This document shows, piece by piece, positions 8,148-17,176 of a stretch of DNA of 64,000 nt. The notes beneath the pieces are model-generated. The model was given only the letters and a program-made list of their open reading frames with translations, was not told the DNA's origin and ran no database searches. A program made the position numbers and the translations under genes. Each line of letters opens with the position of its first letter. Position 1 is the stretch's first letter. The stretch comes from Hymenobacter sp. CRA2 (GTDB lineage: Bacteria > Bacteroidota > Bacteroidia > Cytophagales > Hymenobacteraceae), in assembly GCF_002007105.1 (NCBI RefSeq), contig NZ_MVBC01000001.1:1-64000 (forward strand), given 5' to 3'.

Positions 8148-10190
8148 TTACTCCCGCTTGTTCTTGAGCAGCAGCCGCAGCGAAGCCAGCTCGTCGCGGA
8201 ACTTGGCCGCCTGCAGGAAGTCCAGCTCCTTGGCCGCACCTTCCATCTGCTTCTCGGTTTGCTTGATGAGTTTCTCCAGGTCTGTTTTGCTCATCATGGC
8301 CACCACCGGCTCGGCCGCAATAGCCAGCCCGCCACCATCCTCGTCGGGGCCGGCATAGGCCTGGGGCTGCTCCGGAATGCGGTAATCGGAAAGCGAAGTC
8401 TGTTCCATGATGGCCTCGCGCGACTTACGCACGGTGCGCGGCGTGATGCCGTGCTCCTCGTTGTAGGCCATCTGCGTGGCCCGGCGGCGGTTGGTTTCGT
8501 CCATGGCCCGCTGCATCGAGCCGGTGATGCGGTCGGCGTACATGATGACCTTGCCCCGATCATTACGGGCGGCGCGTCCCATGGTCTGAATCAGGCTGCG
8601 CTGGTCGCGTAGGAAGCCTTCCTTGTCGGCGTCGAGGATAGCTACCAGCGACACTTCCGGCAGGTCAAGACCTTCGCGCAGCAGGTTTACGCCGATTAGC
8701 ACGTCGATTTCGCCCAAGCGCAGTTGCCGCAGGATTTCCACGCGGTCCAGGGTCTTCACGTCCGAGTGCACGTAGCTGACCTTGATGTTCAGGCGCTCCA
8801 TGTACTTGGTCAGTTCCTCCGCCATGCGCTTGGTCAGCGTGGTAACGAGCACCCGGTCGCCCTGCTTCACGCGGTTGTCCACCTCGTCGAGCAGGTCGTC
8901 GATTTGGTTCACACTCGGCCGCACTTCGATTTCGGGGTCGAGCAGACCCGTCGGGCGGATGATCTGCTCCACCACCACGCCGCCGGCGCGCTCCAGCTCG
9001 TAGTCGGCGGGGGTAGCCGATACGTACACAGCTTGCCGGAACATACTCTCGAACTCGTTGAAGGTCAACGGACGGTTGTCCATGGCCGAGGGCAGGCGGA
9101 AACCGTACTCCACCAGCGCGGTTTTGCGGCTTCGGTCACCGCCCCACATGGCCCGAATCTGGGGCATGGTGGCGTGGCTCTCGTCCACCACCAGCAGGTA
9201 GTCGTCGGGGAAGTAGTCGAGCAGGCAGAAGGGCCGCGAGCCGGGCGAGCGGCCGTCGAAGTAGCGCGAGTAGTTCTCAATGCCCGAGCAGTAGCCCAGC
9301 TCCCGAATCATCTCTAGGTCGAACTCGGTGCGCTCCACGATGCGCTTGGCCTCGGCATCGCGCCCCTCCTTCTCGAAGTAGGCGTGCTGCTGCACCATGT
9401 CGTACTGAATTTCCTTGATGGCCTGCTGCAAGGTGTCCTTGCCGGTCACGAACAGGTTGGCCGGAAACAGCGCCACGTCCTTTTCCTCGCTCAGCTTCTT
9501 GCCGCTTTCCGGGTCGATGCGGTGAATGGCCTCGATTTCGTCGCCGAAAAAGTAGATGCGGTAGGCGTAGTCTAGGTAAGCCGGGAAGATGTCCACCGTG
9601 TCGCCCTTCACGCGGAAAGTGCCGCGGGTAAACTCCTGCTCGGTGCGCGAGTACAGGATCTGCACGAACTGGTAGAGCAGGGCGTTGCGCGAAAACTTCA
9701 GCCCCGGCTTGAGCAGCATCATGTTCTTGCCGAACTCTTCCGGGTTGCCGATGCCGTAGATGCACGACACCGAGGCAATGACGATGACGTCGCGGCGCCC
9801 GCTGAGCAGCGAGGAAGTGGTGTGCAGCCGCAGCTTCTCGATTTCCTGGTTGATAGCCAGATCCTTCTCGATGAATACGTCGGTGGAGGCAATGTAGGCC
9901 TCGGGCTGGTAGTAGTCGTAGTAGCTGATGTAGTACTCGACGGCGTTATGCGGGAAGAATTGCTTGAACTCGCCGTAGAGCTGCGCGGCCAAAGTCTTGT
10001 TATGGGCCAGAATCAGCGCCGGCTTGCCCGTTTGAGCAATGACGTTGGCCATGGTAAACGTCTTACCGGTACCGGTAGCGCCCAGCAGCACCTGTGCCGG
10101 TTCGCCCGATTCGACACCCGCCACGAGCTGGGCAATGGCTTTGGGCTGGTCGCCGGTAGGCTTGAATTCAGAGGTCAGTTGATACTCCAT
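8148..10190 (-). CDS. uvrB: Excinuclease ABC subunit B (UvrB)
   Basis: The 680-residue damage-recognition helicase-like subunit of nucleotide excision repair. UvrA loads it on DNA and UvrC then binds and cuts. Walker A is GATGTGKT (residues 37-44). The beta-hairpin that probes the duplex is present (YYISYYDYYQPEAY), with the DEAD-like DESH box, helicase motifs RQLRLGEIDVLIGVNLLREG and QTMGRAARN, and a C-terminal UVR motif (LEKLIKQTEKQMEGAAKELD) for UvrC contact. Length is typical of the family. A terminator follows; no clear promoter was seen upstream. Confidence 0.98.
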   Translation of the reverse strand: MEYQLTSEFKPTGDQPKAIAQLVAGVESGEPAQVLLGATGTGKTFTMANVIAQTGKPALILAHNKTLAAQLYGEFKQFFPHNAVEYYISYYDYYQPEAYIASTDVFIEKDLAINQEIEKLRLHTTSSLLSGRRDVIVIASVSCIYGIGNPEEFGKNMMLLKPGLKFSRNALLYQFVQILYSRTEQEFTRGTFRVKGDTVDIFPAYLDYAYRIYFFGDEIEAIHRIDPESGKKLSEEKDVALFPANLFVTGKDTLQQAIKEIQYDMVQQHAYFEKEGRDAEAKRIVERTEFDLEMIRELGYCSGIENYSRYFDGRSPGSRPFCLLDYFPDDYLLVVDESHATMPQIRAMWGGDRSRKTALVEYGFRLPSAMDNRPLTFNEFESMFRQAVYVSATPADYELERAGGVVVEQIIRPTGLLDPEIEVRPSVNQIDDLLDEVDNRVKQGDRVLVTTLTKRMAEELTKYMERLNIKVSYVHSDVKTLDRVEILRQLRLGEIDVLIGVNLLREGLDLPEVSLVAILDADKEGFLRDQRSLIQTMGRAARNDRGKVIMYADRITGSMQRAMDETNRRRATQMAYNEEHGITPRTVRKSREAIMEQTSLSDYRIPEQPQAYAGPDEDGGGLAIAAEPVVAMMSKTDLEKLIKQTEKQMEGAAKELDFLQAAKFRDELASLRLLLKNKRE

Positions 10191-10264
10191 GCGGGGAGGT
10201 TTCGGGGAGCGGGAAGATAACCCTTCTTAACTACGCCGCTGCCCGCGGGGTTTCCGCTCAGGCA

Positions 10265-10301
10265 AAGAAAAACCCCACGGCTGGAAGCCAGCCGCAGGGT
10301 T
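10265..10301 (-). terminator. Terminator after the sigma-factor operon
   Basis: AACCC, CGGCTGG, loop AAG, CCAGCCG, GGGTT. On the minus strand the hairpin is followed by TTTTTCTTT, making an intrinsic terminator about 45 bp after the stop of the gene ending at 10344. Confidence 0.8.
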
Positions 10302-10343
10302 CGACCCAGGTGAGTGAATGGGTAATGCGGGTTACATCAGTAC

Positions 10344-11942
10344 TCAGGGGGCCAGTTCCGCTTTGCCGCCGCCAAACTCCACGCTGGCCGACAGGCCCAC
10401 GGCGTAGGGCCGGGTGCGCTTGCCCCAGGTTTCGGTGGGGTTGGCGTTGAGCGTGGTCAGACCGGCTTCGGCTTCGGGCCCTACGTTCAGCTGCCAGTTG
10501 CCGGCAGCGTAGCGCACCCCGGCGCTGCCGCGGGCCGAGCCCAGCACGCGGCGGTACGAGCCGTCGTCGGTAGCGCTCTGGGTGCCAACAGCAGTGCGGT
10601 TGCGCATCAGCACGTTGACGGCAGCGCCCACGGCGGCGTACACGCCCCAGCCCTGCTTGCGTCCTTCGTAGCGCACCTGCACCGGCATACCCACCGTGGT
10701 CAGGTGGTAGCGGCCCGTCAGGGTTTTGCCGTTGCGGTCGGCGGGCATATTGGCGAGGCCGGCAGTGTTTCTTGGCGCCACCTCAAAGGCGGTGTTGCCG
10801 GAAATCGACGTCAGTTCTGCGCCCGTCAGCAGCGTCCAGTGCTTGCGGCCCAGCGGTATGGCGGCGCCAAACTGGGCGCGGTGTGCCAGCCCTGGTTGCA
10901 GCTGCGTGGGCTCAGGGGTGGTCGGAGCATAGGAGTTGAAGGTTAGCGGAGCCGAGCGCAGCGCAATGCCGCCGCCCAGAGAGCTGCTGACGTTCGGCGC
11001 GAAGCGCTGGGCGGAGTAACCGCCACGCCACCGCCAGCGGCTGGGCACGGCCGATTTTTCCGATTCCTGCTCTTTCTCTACGTCCTGGCTGGCCAGCAAA
11101 GCGGGTGCGCTTACCAACGCGGCCTTCAACGAATCGGGCCGCCGACCACCGAGGGCCGCGCCGCGCAGCCGGGCGGCTACGGGCTCCAGTCCGGCTTCCG
11201 TCCAGTTGGCTGCTGAGGCAGCCGTAGCGGCCACTACCAGCGGCGAAGCTGCTTCGGTATTTTGTCCGTTCGGGCTGATAGCACCTCGGCTGGCAATACC
11301 GGTGGCACCATTATCAATACTGCGCGGCATCCCGGCGGGCATAGTCCGCGGCTGAGGTACCCCAGCCGGCGCGTGCCCGCCGAAGGCTTGGCGAATAGCA
11401 GCGAGGGCCCGGCCAGCCAGGCTGCCTTCGGCGGCCTCCTGCTGGGTAGCAGCGTGGGCCCGGCTTGCGGCGGCTACGCTGCTGGCCATACCCGAGGCAT
11501 CGTTGGTAGCCTGAGTAGCACCGGAGTTAGTAGCGGCATTGGCCGCAGCGGCGTCGGTAGCCGTCGGCAGCTGGCCGCCCCGGCTGTTAGTCGCCGTGCG
11601 CTGGTGAGCGGCCACCGTGCCAGCAGCTCCGCTAGCCTGGCGCAGGGCTTCTACGTTGATGACCGAAGCGGTACTATTGGTGCCGGTGGGCGTGAGGTTG
11701 CGCTGCGCCAGCCAGCCACCGAAGCCGAGCGTAGCCACGGCGCAGGCAGCCGCGGCGAGGCGGCGGTAGCCCACCAGCCGGCGGCGGTAGCCCTGGTTTT
11801 CGCGCAGCAGCAGCTCGTGGTCGAGCCGCTCCCACACGTCGGCGCGGGGTGTAAGCTCGGCCTCAGCGAACTTCTGGCGGAAGAGCTCCTCCAGGTTGCC
11901 CGTGGGCTGCTGATGGTTGTTATTATCGGAAACGGGTGTCAT
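10344..11942 (-). CDS. Membrane protein with anti-sigma-like N-terminus
   Basis: 532 residues. Residues 17-50 (LEELFRQKFAEAELTPRADVWERL) resemble the short cytoplasmic segment found in proteins encoded next to ECF sigma factors in Bacteroidota. A single membrane segment lies at about 62-80 (LAAAACAVATLGFGGWLA). A long Ala/Thr/Ser-rich low-complexity stretch follows (about 85-290). The last ~230 residues alternate in the way of outer-membrane beta-strands (RWRWRGGYSAQRF, GWGVYAAVGAAVNV, YAVGLSASVEFGGG). The start overlaps the end of the sigma gene by 20 bp, which suggests coupled translation and a regulatory partnership. The role as anti-sigma factor is inference. Confidence 0.75.
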   Translation of the reverse strand: MTPVSDNNNHQQPTGNLEELFRQKFAEAELTPRADVWERLDHELLLRENQGYRRRLVGYRRLAAAACAVATLGFGGWLAQRNLTPTGTNSTASVINVEALRQASGAAGTVAAHQRTATNSRGGQLPTATDAAAANAATNSGATQATNDASGMASSVAAASRAHAATQQEAAEGSLAGRALAAIRQAFGGHAPAGVPQPRTMPAGMPRSIDNGATGIASRGAISPNGQNTEAASPLVVAATAASAANWTEAGLEPVAARLRGAALGGRRPDSLKAALVSAPALLASQDVEKEQESEKSAVPSRWRWRGGYSAQRFAPNVSSSLGGGIALRSAPLTFNSYAPTTPEPTQLQPGLAHRAQFGAAIPLGRKHWTLLTGAELTSISGNTAFEVAPRNTAGLANMPADRNGKTLTGRYHLTTVGMPVQVRYEGRKQGWGVYAAVGAAVNVLMRNRTAVGTQSATDDGSYRRVLGSARGSAGVRYAAGNWQLNVGPEAEAGLTTLNANPTETWGKRTRPYAVGLSASVEFGGGKAELAP

Positions 11943-12606
11943 TGCAGCGTTGGTCGAGTTTCTCCAGCTTGGCTTTCAGAATAACGCGGGCCCGGGAGTA
12001 CTGCGACTTGCTGGTACCCTCCGAGATGCCCAGCATCTCGCCAATTTCTTTATGGCCGTAGCCTTCGATGGCAAACAGGTTGAACACCATGCGGTAACGC
12101 GGGGCCAGTTCCTGCACCATCTTGAGTAATTCTTCGAAGTTATAGTTCGACAGGATCAGTTCCTCGTCGGCTACGGCTTCGGGGTATTCGTTTTCCGTGA
12201 CGGCCAGCATGGGGGCGTTGCGGCGGTGCTGGCGCAGGGCGGCGTTGATCATGATACGCCGAATCCAGAATTCCAGCGGACACTCGCGGCGGAAATGGCG
12301 CAGGTTGCTGAACACCGTCACGAAACCTTCCTGCAGCACGTCTTCGGCCTCGAAGGTCGTTTGGGAGTAGCGCGAGCACACGGCCAGCATGCGGCCGGCG
12401 TAGCGAACGTAGAGTTCCTTCTGCGCCACGCGGCTGCCGTCGAGGCAGGCGTCGATTAGCTCGGCTTCGCTCCAGCGGCTGGAGGGCGTGAGCGGGCGCG
12501 TGGCGGCGGGCGGTGGGGGCACTTCGCTAGCTTCAGCGGGGGTGGCGGTCAGCCCCCCGACCAAGCGGCCGAGGCTGCTGCTGCCGAATGCGGCGAGGGC
12601 GCTCAT
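11923..12606 (-). CDS. ECF-type RNA polymerase sigma factor
   Basis: About 227 residues from the ATG at 12606; an in-frame start at 12774 would give 283, so the start is uncertain. Region 2 is clear: LIDACLDGSRVAQKELYVRY, then TFEAEDVLQEGFVTVFSNL and FWIRRIMINAALRQHRR. Region 4 is also clear: LAPRYRMVFNLFAIEGYGHK and IGEMLGISEGTSKSQYSRAR, the helix-turn-helix that reads the -35 box. The ~50 residues before region 2 are Pro/Ala-rich and not part of the family core. It sits first in a two-gene operon with a membrane protein likely to control it. Target genes are unknown. Confidence 0.9.
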   Translation of the reverse strand: MSALAAFGSSSLGRLVGGLTATPAEASEVPPPPAATRPLTPSSRWSEAELIDACLDGSRVAQKELYVRYAGRMLAVCSRYSQTTFEAEDVLQEGFVTVFSNLRHFRRECPLEFWIRRIMINAALRQHRRNAPMLAVTENEYPEAVADEELILSNYNFEELLKMVQELAPRYRMVFNLFAIEGYGHKEIGEMLGISEGTSKSQYSRARVILKAKLEKLDQRCNDTRFR

Positions 12607-12879
12607 ACGCGGGCCCGGCAGGTGCGGCCGGGGGCGCCATTGCGCCGCGGGGTGCGGCAGGCCAGGGTAGCAGGTAACAAATTTTTCATGGGCTAACGGT
12701 TCACGGTAGCTGAATGGCACCGGCGTGTGGGCTCCGGTATTGCTAGGAGTCGGGGCCCGGTCTGGCGGTTGCAATGGGTGATTATTTTTTTGAAACGAAA
12801 TCGAATACTACTGCTAGAATGACCTTGCGGCTGGGTTTTATCGACTTGCCGGCACATAGTATCGGCCACCGGGCCGATG

Positions 12880-13635
12880 TTAGAGTTGGTTGTGGGCCCG
12901 GATAAGCGCGGCAAACGCGTCGCGGTAGGTGTCGCCGATGGGTAGCAGGCGGCCGGCTACCTGCACGCGGCCGCGCTCCACGTGCTCGATACGGTTCAGG
13001 GCCACGATGTAGGATTTGTGAATGCGGGCAAAGCGTTCGGGGGGCAGCACTTCCTCCACGCGGCGGAAGGACTGCAGGGTAAGAATCTTGCCGCCGGCGG
13101 TGCAGATCAGCAGGTACTCCTTCATGCCTTCTATATAAAGGATATCGTCGAAGGCGACGCGCTGCAGCCGGTGCTCGTTCTTGACGAACATGGCATCGGG
13201 GCTGGTGGCTACGGCGGCAGGCTCGGGCGCCGGTGCTGACGCCAACGGGGCAGGTGCGGCGTGCTGGCGTGCTTTGCTGATGGCCTGTACAAACCGCTCG
13301 AAGGCAATGGGCTTGAGCAGGTAGTCCAGCGCGCTTAGCTCGTAGCTCTGCACCGCGTATTGGTCGTAGGCAGTGGTGAAAATGATGCGCGGCGTCGGCG
13401 CGGGCAACAGCTGCACGAACTGCAAGCCCGTAATACGCGGCATGTGAATATCGAGCAGTACGAGGTCGACGGGGTTGTCCTGCACGAAGGCCAAGCCCTG
13501 CAGGGCATCGTGAAACTGCCCGCGCAACTCCAGAAAAGGCACCTGCGCGCAGTAGCCGGCCAGCAGATCGAGGGCCAGCGGTTCGTCGTCGATGATGACG
13601 CAGGAAAGCTTGCGGCTGGGCGTGGTAGGCTCCAT
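12880..13635 (-). CDS. LytTR response regulator (first pair)
   Basis: 251 residues. The receiver domain covers about 10-125, with acidic residues DDE (16-18), phospho-acceptor Asp62 in LLDIHMPR, and TTAY and KP motifs. The LytTR DNA-binding domain covers about 150-251 (ILYIEGMKEYLLI, LTLQSFRRVEEVLP, FARIHKSYIVALNRI, LPIGDTYRDAF). The start at 13635 (MEPTTPSRK) is preferred over one 19 codons earlier. Its kinase is 44 bp upstream. It is close to the regulator at 19896-20636, with the DNA-contacting part nearly the same, so the two may share operators (inference). Confidence 0.93.
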   Translation of the reverse strand: MEPTTPSRKLSCVIIDDEPLALDLLAGYCAQVPFLELRGQFHDALQGLAFVQDNPVDLVLLDIHMPRITGLQFVQLLPAPTPRIIFTTAYDQYAVQSYELSALDYLLKPIAFERFVQAISKARQHAAPAPLASAPAPEPAAVATSPDAMFVKNEHRLQRVAFDDILYIEGMKEYLLICTAGGKILTLQSFRRVEEVLPPERFARIHKSYIVALNRIEHVERGRVQVAGRLLPIGDTYRDAFAALIRAHNQL

Positions 13636-13679
13636 GAGTACAAGATAGAGAGAACGATAACCGAAAAGCGCCGCGGCGT

Positions 13680-14828
13680 TTACCCCGGCCACAAAGTAAG
13701 CACGGCGCGGTAATGCTCGGGCGTGGCGCTGATGACCAGCTGGTGGCGCCCCGGGTAGAGCAGCTCCAGCCGGCGTCGCAGATTGACCAGGCCCACTCCA
13801 CCGGATGGTTCTAACCCGGCAGGTGGCCGGCTGCCGGCCGGCGCCACCGCGTTATCGACCACGAAATGCAGGGCGCCGCTCTCGGGCTGCTCCAGGCGCA
13901 TCCTGACCACGGGGCGAGCTGTCAGGTCGCCGTGCTTGAAGGCGTTTTCTACCAGCGGCTGCAGCAGCATGGGCGCAATAGGCCAGCTGGGAGACTCGCC
14001 GAGGCCGACGGTATCGAATACAATAGCGGCCGGGCCGGTGGCGGGCAGGCGCAGGCGCTGCAGCTCCAGAAAGCTGCGCAGGTGTTGCAGCTCTTTGGCC
14101 AGCGGCACGGTATCGGCGCTGCTCTCGTAGAGCATGTAGCGCATGATTTCGGAGAGGCGCAGCACGGCCTCCGGCGCGCGGTCCGATTTCTGGCTGGCCA
14201 GGGAGTAGATGTTGTTGAGCGTATTGAATAGGAAGTGCGGGTTGACCTGCATTTTCAGGGCCGTCAGCTCGGTAAGCAACTGCTGGCGCTCCAGCTCACG
14301 GCGGTGGCGCTGGGCCCGTAGGTAGTCACGCGTCACGCACAGGGCCGAGCTGAGAAACAGCAGAAACAGCGCCGCCAAGGTATATTGCAGCAGCAGGCGT
14401 GGCAACTCTTCGCCGCGCATCGGCGAGGTGGCTTGCAGGGGCAGCAGGCGGTTGGAAAAGAAGCGCAGCAGCTCGTAGAGGCTTACCAGCAGCAGCGCCC
14501 CCAGGCTGTAGCGCCCTACGCGGCCCTGCCCGAGCGTGCGCGGGATGAGTATTCGCCAATTGAGGTAGAACAGGCCCGCGCCCAGCACGTCGATGACCAC
14601 CGTGCGCCCCAGCCAGGGCGCCCAATGGGGAGCTGGCATTTTGGGGTTGAGGCTCTGCGCGTACAGCACAAACGCATCGACGCCGAGCAGGTACAGCCAG
14701 AGCACGGCGTGGGCCCAGCCCGGCACGGCGGCGCTATCCGCGGTACGCTCCTGCCGGAACCAGACCCGCAGTCGATTAAGCCAGCCAACGGGTTCTAGCG
14801 CCGGGTTGAGATTGGCAACACTTTCCAT
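13680..14828 (-). CDS. LytS-type sensor histidine kinase (first pair)
   Basis: 382 residues in the inner membrane. About four membrane segments lie between 40 and 165. The His_kinase domain has QVNPHFLFNTLNNIYSLA with phospho-acceptor His198, then LLQPLVENAFKHGD (N-box) and GGVGLVNLRRRLELLYPG (G-box). The start at 14828 (MESVANLNP) fits the family; the frame is open for 15 codons further. No periplasmic sensor domain is visible, so the membrane segments probably sense the signal. It is transcribed with the regulator at 12880-13635, divergently from an ABC exporter. Confidence 0.92.
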   Translation of the reverse strand: MESVANLNPALEPVGWLNRLRVWFRQERTADSAAVPGWAHAVLWLYLLGVDAFVLYAQSLNPKMPAPHWAPWLGRTVVIDVLGAGLFYLNWRILIPRTLGQGRVGRYSLGALLLVSLYELLRFFSNRLLPLQATSPMRGEELPRLLLQYTLAALFLLFLSSALCVTRDYLRAQRHRRELERQQLLTELTALKMQVNPHFLFNTLNNIYSLASQKSDRAPEAVLRLSEIMRYMLYESSADTVPLAKELQHLRSFLELQRLRLPATGPAAIVFDTVGLGESPSWPIAPMLLQPLVENAFKHGDLTARPVVRMRLEQPESGALHFVVDNAVAPAGSRPPAGLEPSGGVGLVNLRRRLELLYPGRHQLVISATPEHYRAVLTLWPG

Positions 14829-15036
14829 ACAGCAAAGTAGCGCCGCCGGGGTGCAATCCGCCGGGCTTCTCAACGAACTGGCTGCGGCCCGTCATCAACT
14901 GGCCAAAACCGGCCGCCAACGCCTGCTGGGTAGTTGTGGGTAACGGACCGGAGGATTAGACACCACTTATTGAGCTATTCGCGGAAGTTTTTGGGCTGTT
15001 GGTGGATTTTCCGGGCAGCGTGTTGGGGTGCCCGCC

Positions 15037-15044
15037 TACGTTTG
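15037..15044 (+). promoter_or_regulatory. TACGTTTG element before the ABC exporter
   Basis: TACGTTTG fits the -7 consensus TAnnTTTG and sits 26 bp before the exporter start codon, but no TTG box lies 19-21 bp upstream. TACGTTTGT also fits the published half-site of LytTR regulators, [TA][AC][CA]GTTN[AG][TG]. The same octamer occurs twice as an inverted repeat at 21990-22039. A promoter needing an activator is possible; this is inference. Confidence 0.4.
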
Positions 15045-15069
15045 TTTCACTGCTCGCCCTTCTGACGCT

Positions 15070-15999
15070 ATGAAACCAGACGAACTCTTGATCGAAACCC
15101 AGCACCTGACCTTCCGCTTCGGCGGGCGGCAGGTACTGCACGATGTGGACCTGCGGGTGCCTCGTGGCAGCATTTACGGCTTTCTGGGCCCCAACGGCGC
15201 CGGCAAAAGCACCACCATGCGCTTGCTGCTGGGCTTGCTGCCCGCCCCGGCCGGCGCAGTGCAGCTCTTCGGCCACGACCTGGCCCGGCACCGCCTCGGC
15301 ATCCTGGCCCGCGTGGGGGCCCTCATCGAAACGCCCTCGCTCTACGACCACCTCAGCGGCCACGACAACCTAGAAGTAACGCGGCGCCTGCGCGGCCTGC
15401 CTACTGGCCGCACTGCCGAGGTGCTGGCCACCGTGGGCCTGGCAGCCGATGCGCACCGCCCCGTGCGGCAATACTCGCTGGGCATGCGGCAGCGGCTGGG
15501 CCTGGCCCTCACGCTGCTGCCCGACCCAGAGCTGCTCATCCTCGACGAGCCCACCAACGGGCTGGACCCGCAGGGCATCATCGAGATGCGCGAGCTGCTG
15601 CGCAAGCTGCAGCAGGAACACGGCAAGACCATTCTGCTCTGCAGCCACCTGATCAGCGAGGTGGAGCGGGTGGCCACGCACGTGGGCGTGATTCAGCAGG
15701 GGCGCTTGCTGTTTCAGGGCAGCCTGTCGGCCCTGCAGCGGCGGCGGCACTCGGCGGCGCAGGTGGTTATCGAAACCGACGACGCGCTGCGCTGCCGCAA
15801 CCTGCTGCCGGCCGAGTTTGGGGCGGCCACGGTGCTGAGCCCCGGCACGCTGGGCCTGCCCTACCACTCGCAGGAGCAAATGGCCTACCTGGCCCAGCAG
15901 CTGATAGCCGCCGGGCAGCCGCTCTACGGCCTGCGCTGCGAGCAGCCCAGCCTCGAACAAAGCTTTCTGCACCTCACCGAAACCGCTCTGGCCGGATGA
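15070..15999 (+). CDS. ABC transporter ATP-binding protein
   Basis: 309 residues, the cytoplasmic ATPase of an ABC-2 type exporter. Walker A is GPNGAGKST (residues 40-48). The signature is YSLGMRQRLGLA, Walker B is LLILDEPTNGLDPQG, and the switch His is in LLCSHL. The C-terminal ~90 residues form the extension seen in exporter ATPases of the bacitracin/lantibiotic-resistance type. The start at 15070 (MKPDELLIET) gives the normal N-terminus. It overlaps the permease by 4 bp (ATGA). Its place between a divergent kinase/regulator pair and a beta-barrel receptor suggests envelope-stress or peptide export; the substrate is unknown. Confidence 0.93.
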   Translation: MKPDELLIETQHLTFRFGGRQVLHDVDLRVPRGSIYGFLGPNGAGKSTTMRLLLGLLPAPAGAVQLFGHDLARHRLGILARVGALIETPSLYDHLSGHDNLEVTRRLRGLPTGRTAEVLATVGLAADAHRPVRQYSLGMRQRLGLALTLLPDPELLILDEPTNGLDPQGIIEMRELLRKLQQEHGKTILLCSHLISEVERVATHVGVIQQGRLLFQGSLSALQRRRHSAAQVVIETDDALRCRNLLPAEFGAATVLSPGTLGLPYHSQEQMAYLAQQLIAAGQPLYGLRCEQPSLEQSFLHLTETALAG

Positions 16000-16823
16000 A
16001 CACTGCCCTCCTCGCCCCTACCCCGGGCCCGCTGACGCAACTGCGCCGCAGCCTAGCCGCCGATACGCTCAAGCTGAAGCACACCGCCGCGCTGTGGCTG
16101 GCGCTGGGCAGCGGCGCCCTGCCAGTGGTGCTGTACCTGCTGATTTTCTACTTCAAAGGGCAGTATCTGGTGAAGGCCGGGCAGAACCCCTGGCCCAGCT
16201 ACATCAGCCACAGCTGGCAAACCACGGCCGGCCTGCTGCTTCCCCTGTTTGTGGTGCTGCTGTGCAGCCTGGTGCTGCACGTAGAAACCAAAGCCAGTGC
16301 GTGGAAGCACCTCGACGCCCAGCCGGTGGGCCACTTGGCCACCTACGTCAGCAAGCTGCTGGTACTGCTGGGACTGAATCTGCTGGCGCAAGTCGTGTTC
16401 GTGGTGCTCCTGCTGGCCTCCGGCGCTTTGCTGGGGCTGCTACGGCCGGGCCTGCTTTTCTCGGATTACGCACCTCCTGTGGCCGCCATGCTCACGCTGC
16501 TGGGCCATACTTACTTGGCCACGCTGGGCATATTGGCCTTGCAGTTCGTGGCAGCGCTCTGGTGGCGTAACTTTGTGACGCCGGTAGCCATTGGGATGGG
16601 TTGCACGGTAGTGGGCCTAGCTTTGCTGCGCTGGGAATATATTGATTGGGTGCCCTACGCCGAACCGCTGCTGGCAACGAGCAAGGCCATGGTGAAGGGC
16701 AAGGCGAATACGCTGACCGTGGCCCAGGTTTTCAACCAAACCGAACAGCTAGCTGTCGGCTGGTGGGTGGTGGTGCTGACGGTGGCCTACCCGCTGCTGC
16801 GCTGGCGCCAGCAACGCCAGTAA
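15996..16823 (+). CDS. ABC-2 family transporter permease
   Basis: 275 residues with six hydrophobic segments: about 30-55, 75-95, 120-150, 160-185, 190-210 and 240-265 (for example LLLPLFVVLLCSLVLHV and LLGLNLLAQVVFVVLLL). This is the layout of the single-chain permeases paired with bacitracin/lantibiotic-type ABC ATPases. Translation is coupled to the ATPase by a 4-bp overlap. No substrate can be read from the sequence. Confidence 0.87.
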   Translation: MNTALLAPTPGPLTQLRRSLAADTLKLKHTAALWLALGSGALPVVLYLLIFYFKGQYLVKAGQNPWPSYISHSWQTTAGLLLPLFVVLLCSLVLHVETKASAWKHLDAQPVGHLATYVSKLLVLLGLNLLAQVVFVVLLLASGALLGLLRPGLLFSDYAPPVAAMLTLLGHTYLATLGILALQFVAALWWRNFVTPVAIGMGCTVVGLALLRWEYIDWVPYAEPLLATSKAMVKGKANTLTVAQVFNQTEQLAVGWWVVVLTVAYPLLRWRQQRQ

Positions 16824-17176
16824 GTCAGCCTCCTACTGGCCTGCTCGCTCCTCCCGGAATAGCAAACAATTTTGTCTGCCCCGAATGCAACCTCACCCAC
16901 AGGCCCTGCGACACTTGTCCCGAATGCAAAAACGATGCGCTGTGCCGCCCGCTCATCACATGATCAAGTGATTGTCTAGCTGAAGTTACCGCCGGTCCTT
17001 TGTGCCCGTGTCAGCCGCCCCACCCGCCGCTGATCCGCCAGTTCCCCTACTGCGCCTCCGCGCTTTCCACCCTTTACTTACAGCCAACGGCGCTGCCTCG
17101 CCGGACCTCCGCCCGGGCCATCTGCTGATTGCCCCGCTGCCTGTTGCCCATTTCAGGCTCACCCATCGTTCCGACC
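16824..17176. other. Intergenic region with a possible operator
   Basis: 353 bp between the ABC permease and the first beta-barrel receptor. No convincing promoter or terminator is seen. The best structure is the near-palindrome ATCACATGATCAAGTGAT (16955-16972), whose centre TGATCA is self-complementary; it could be an operator. Two copies of CCGAATGCAA lie 40 bp apart (about 16880 and 16920). Confidence 0.3.

Noticed and set aside
16646-16963. Frame ending in a CPEC ... CDTCPEC cysteine-rich stretch, like a zinc ribbon
   Set aside because: It starts out of frame inside the ABC permease gene. The cysteine pattern comes from two copies of a CCGAATGCAA repeat, and no start suits the cysteine part alone.
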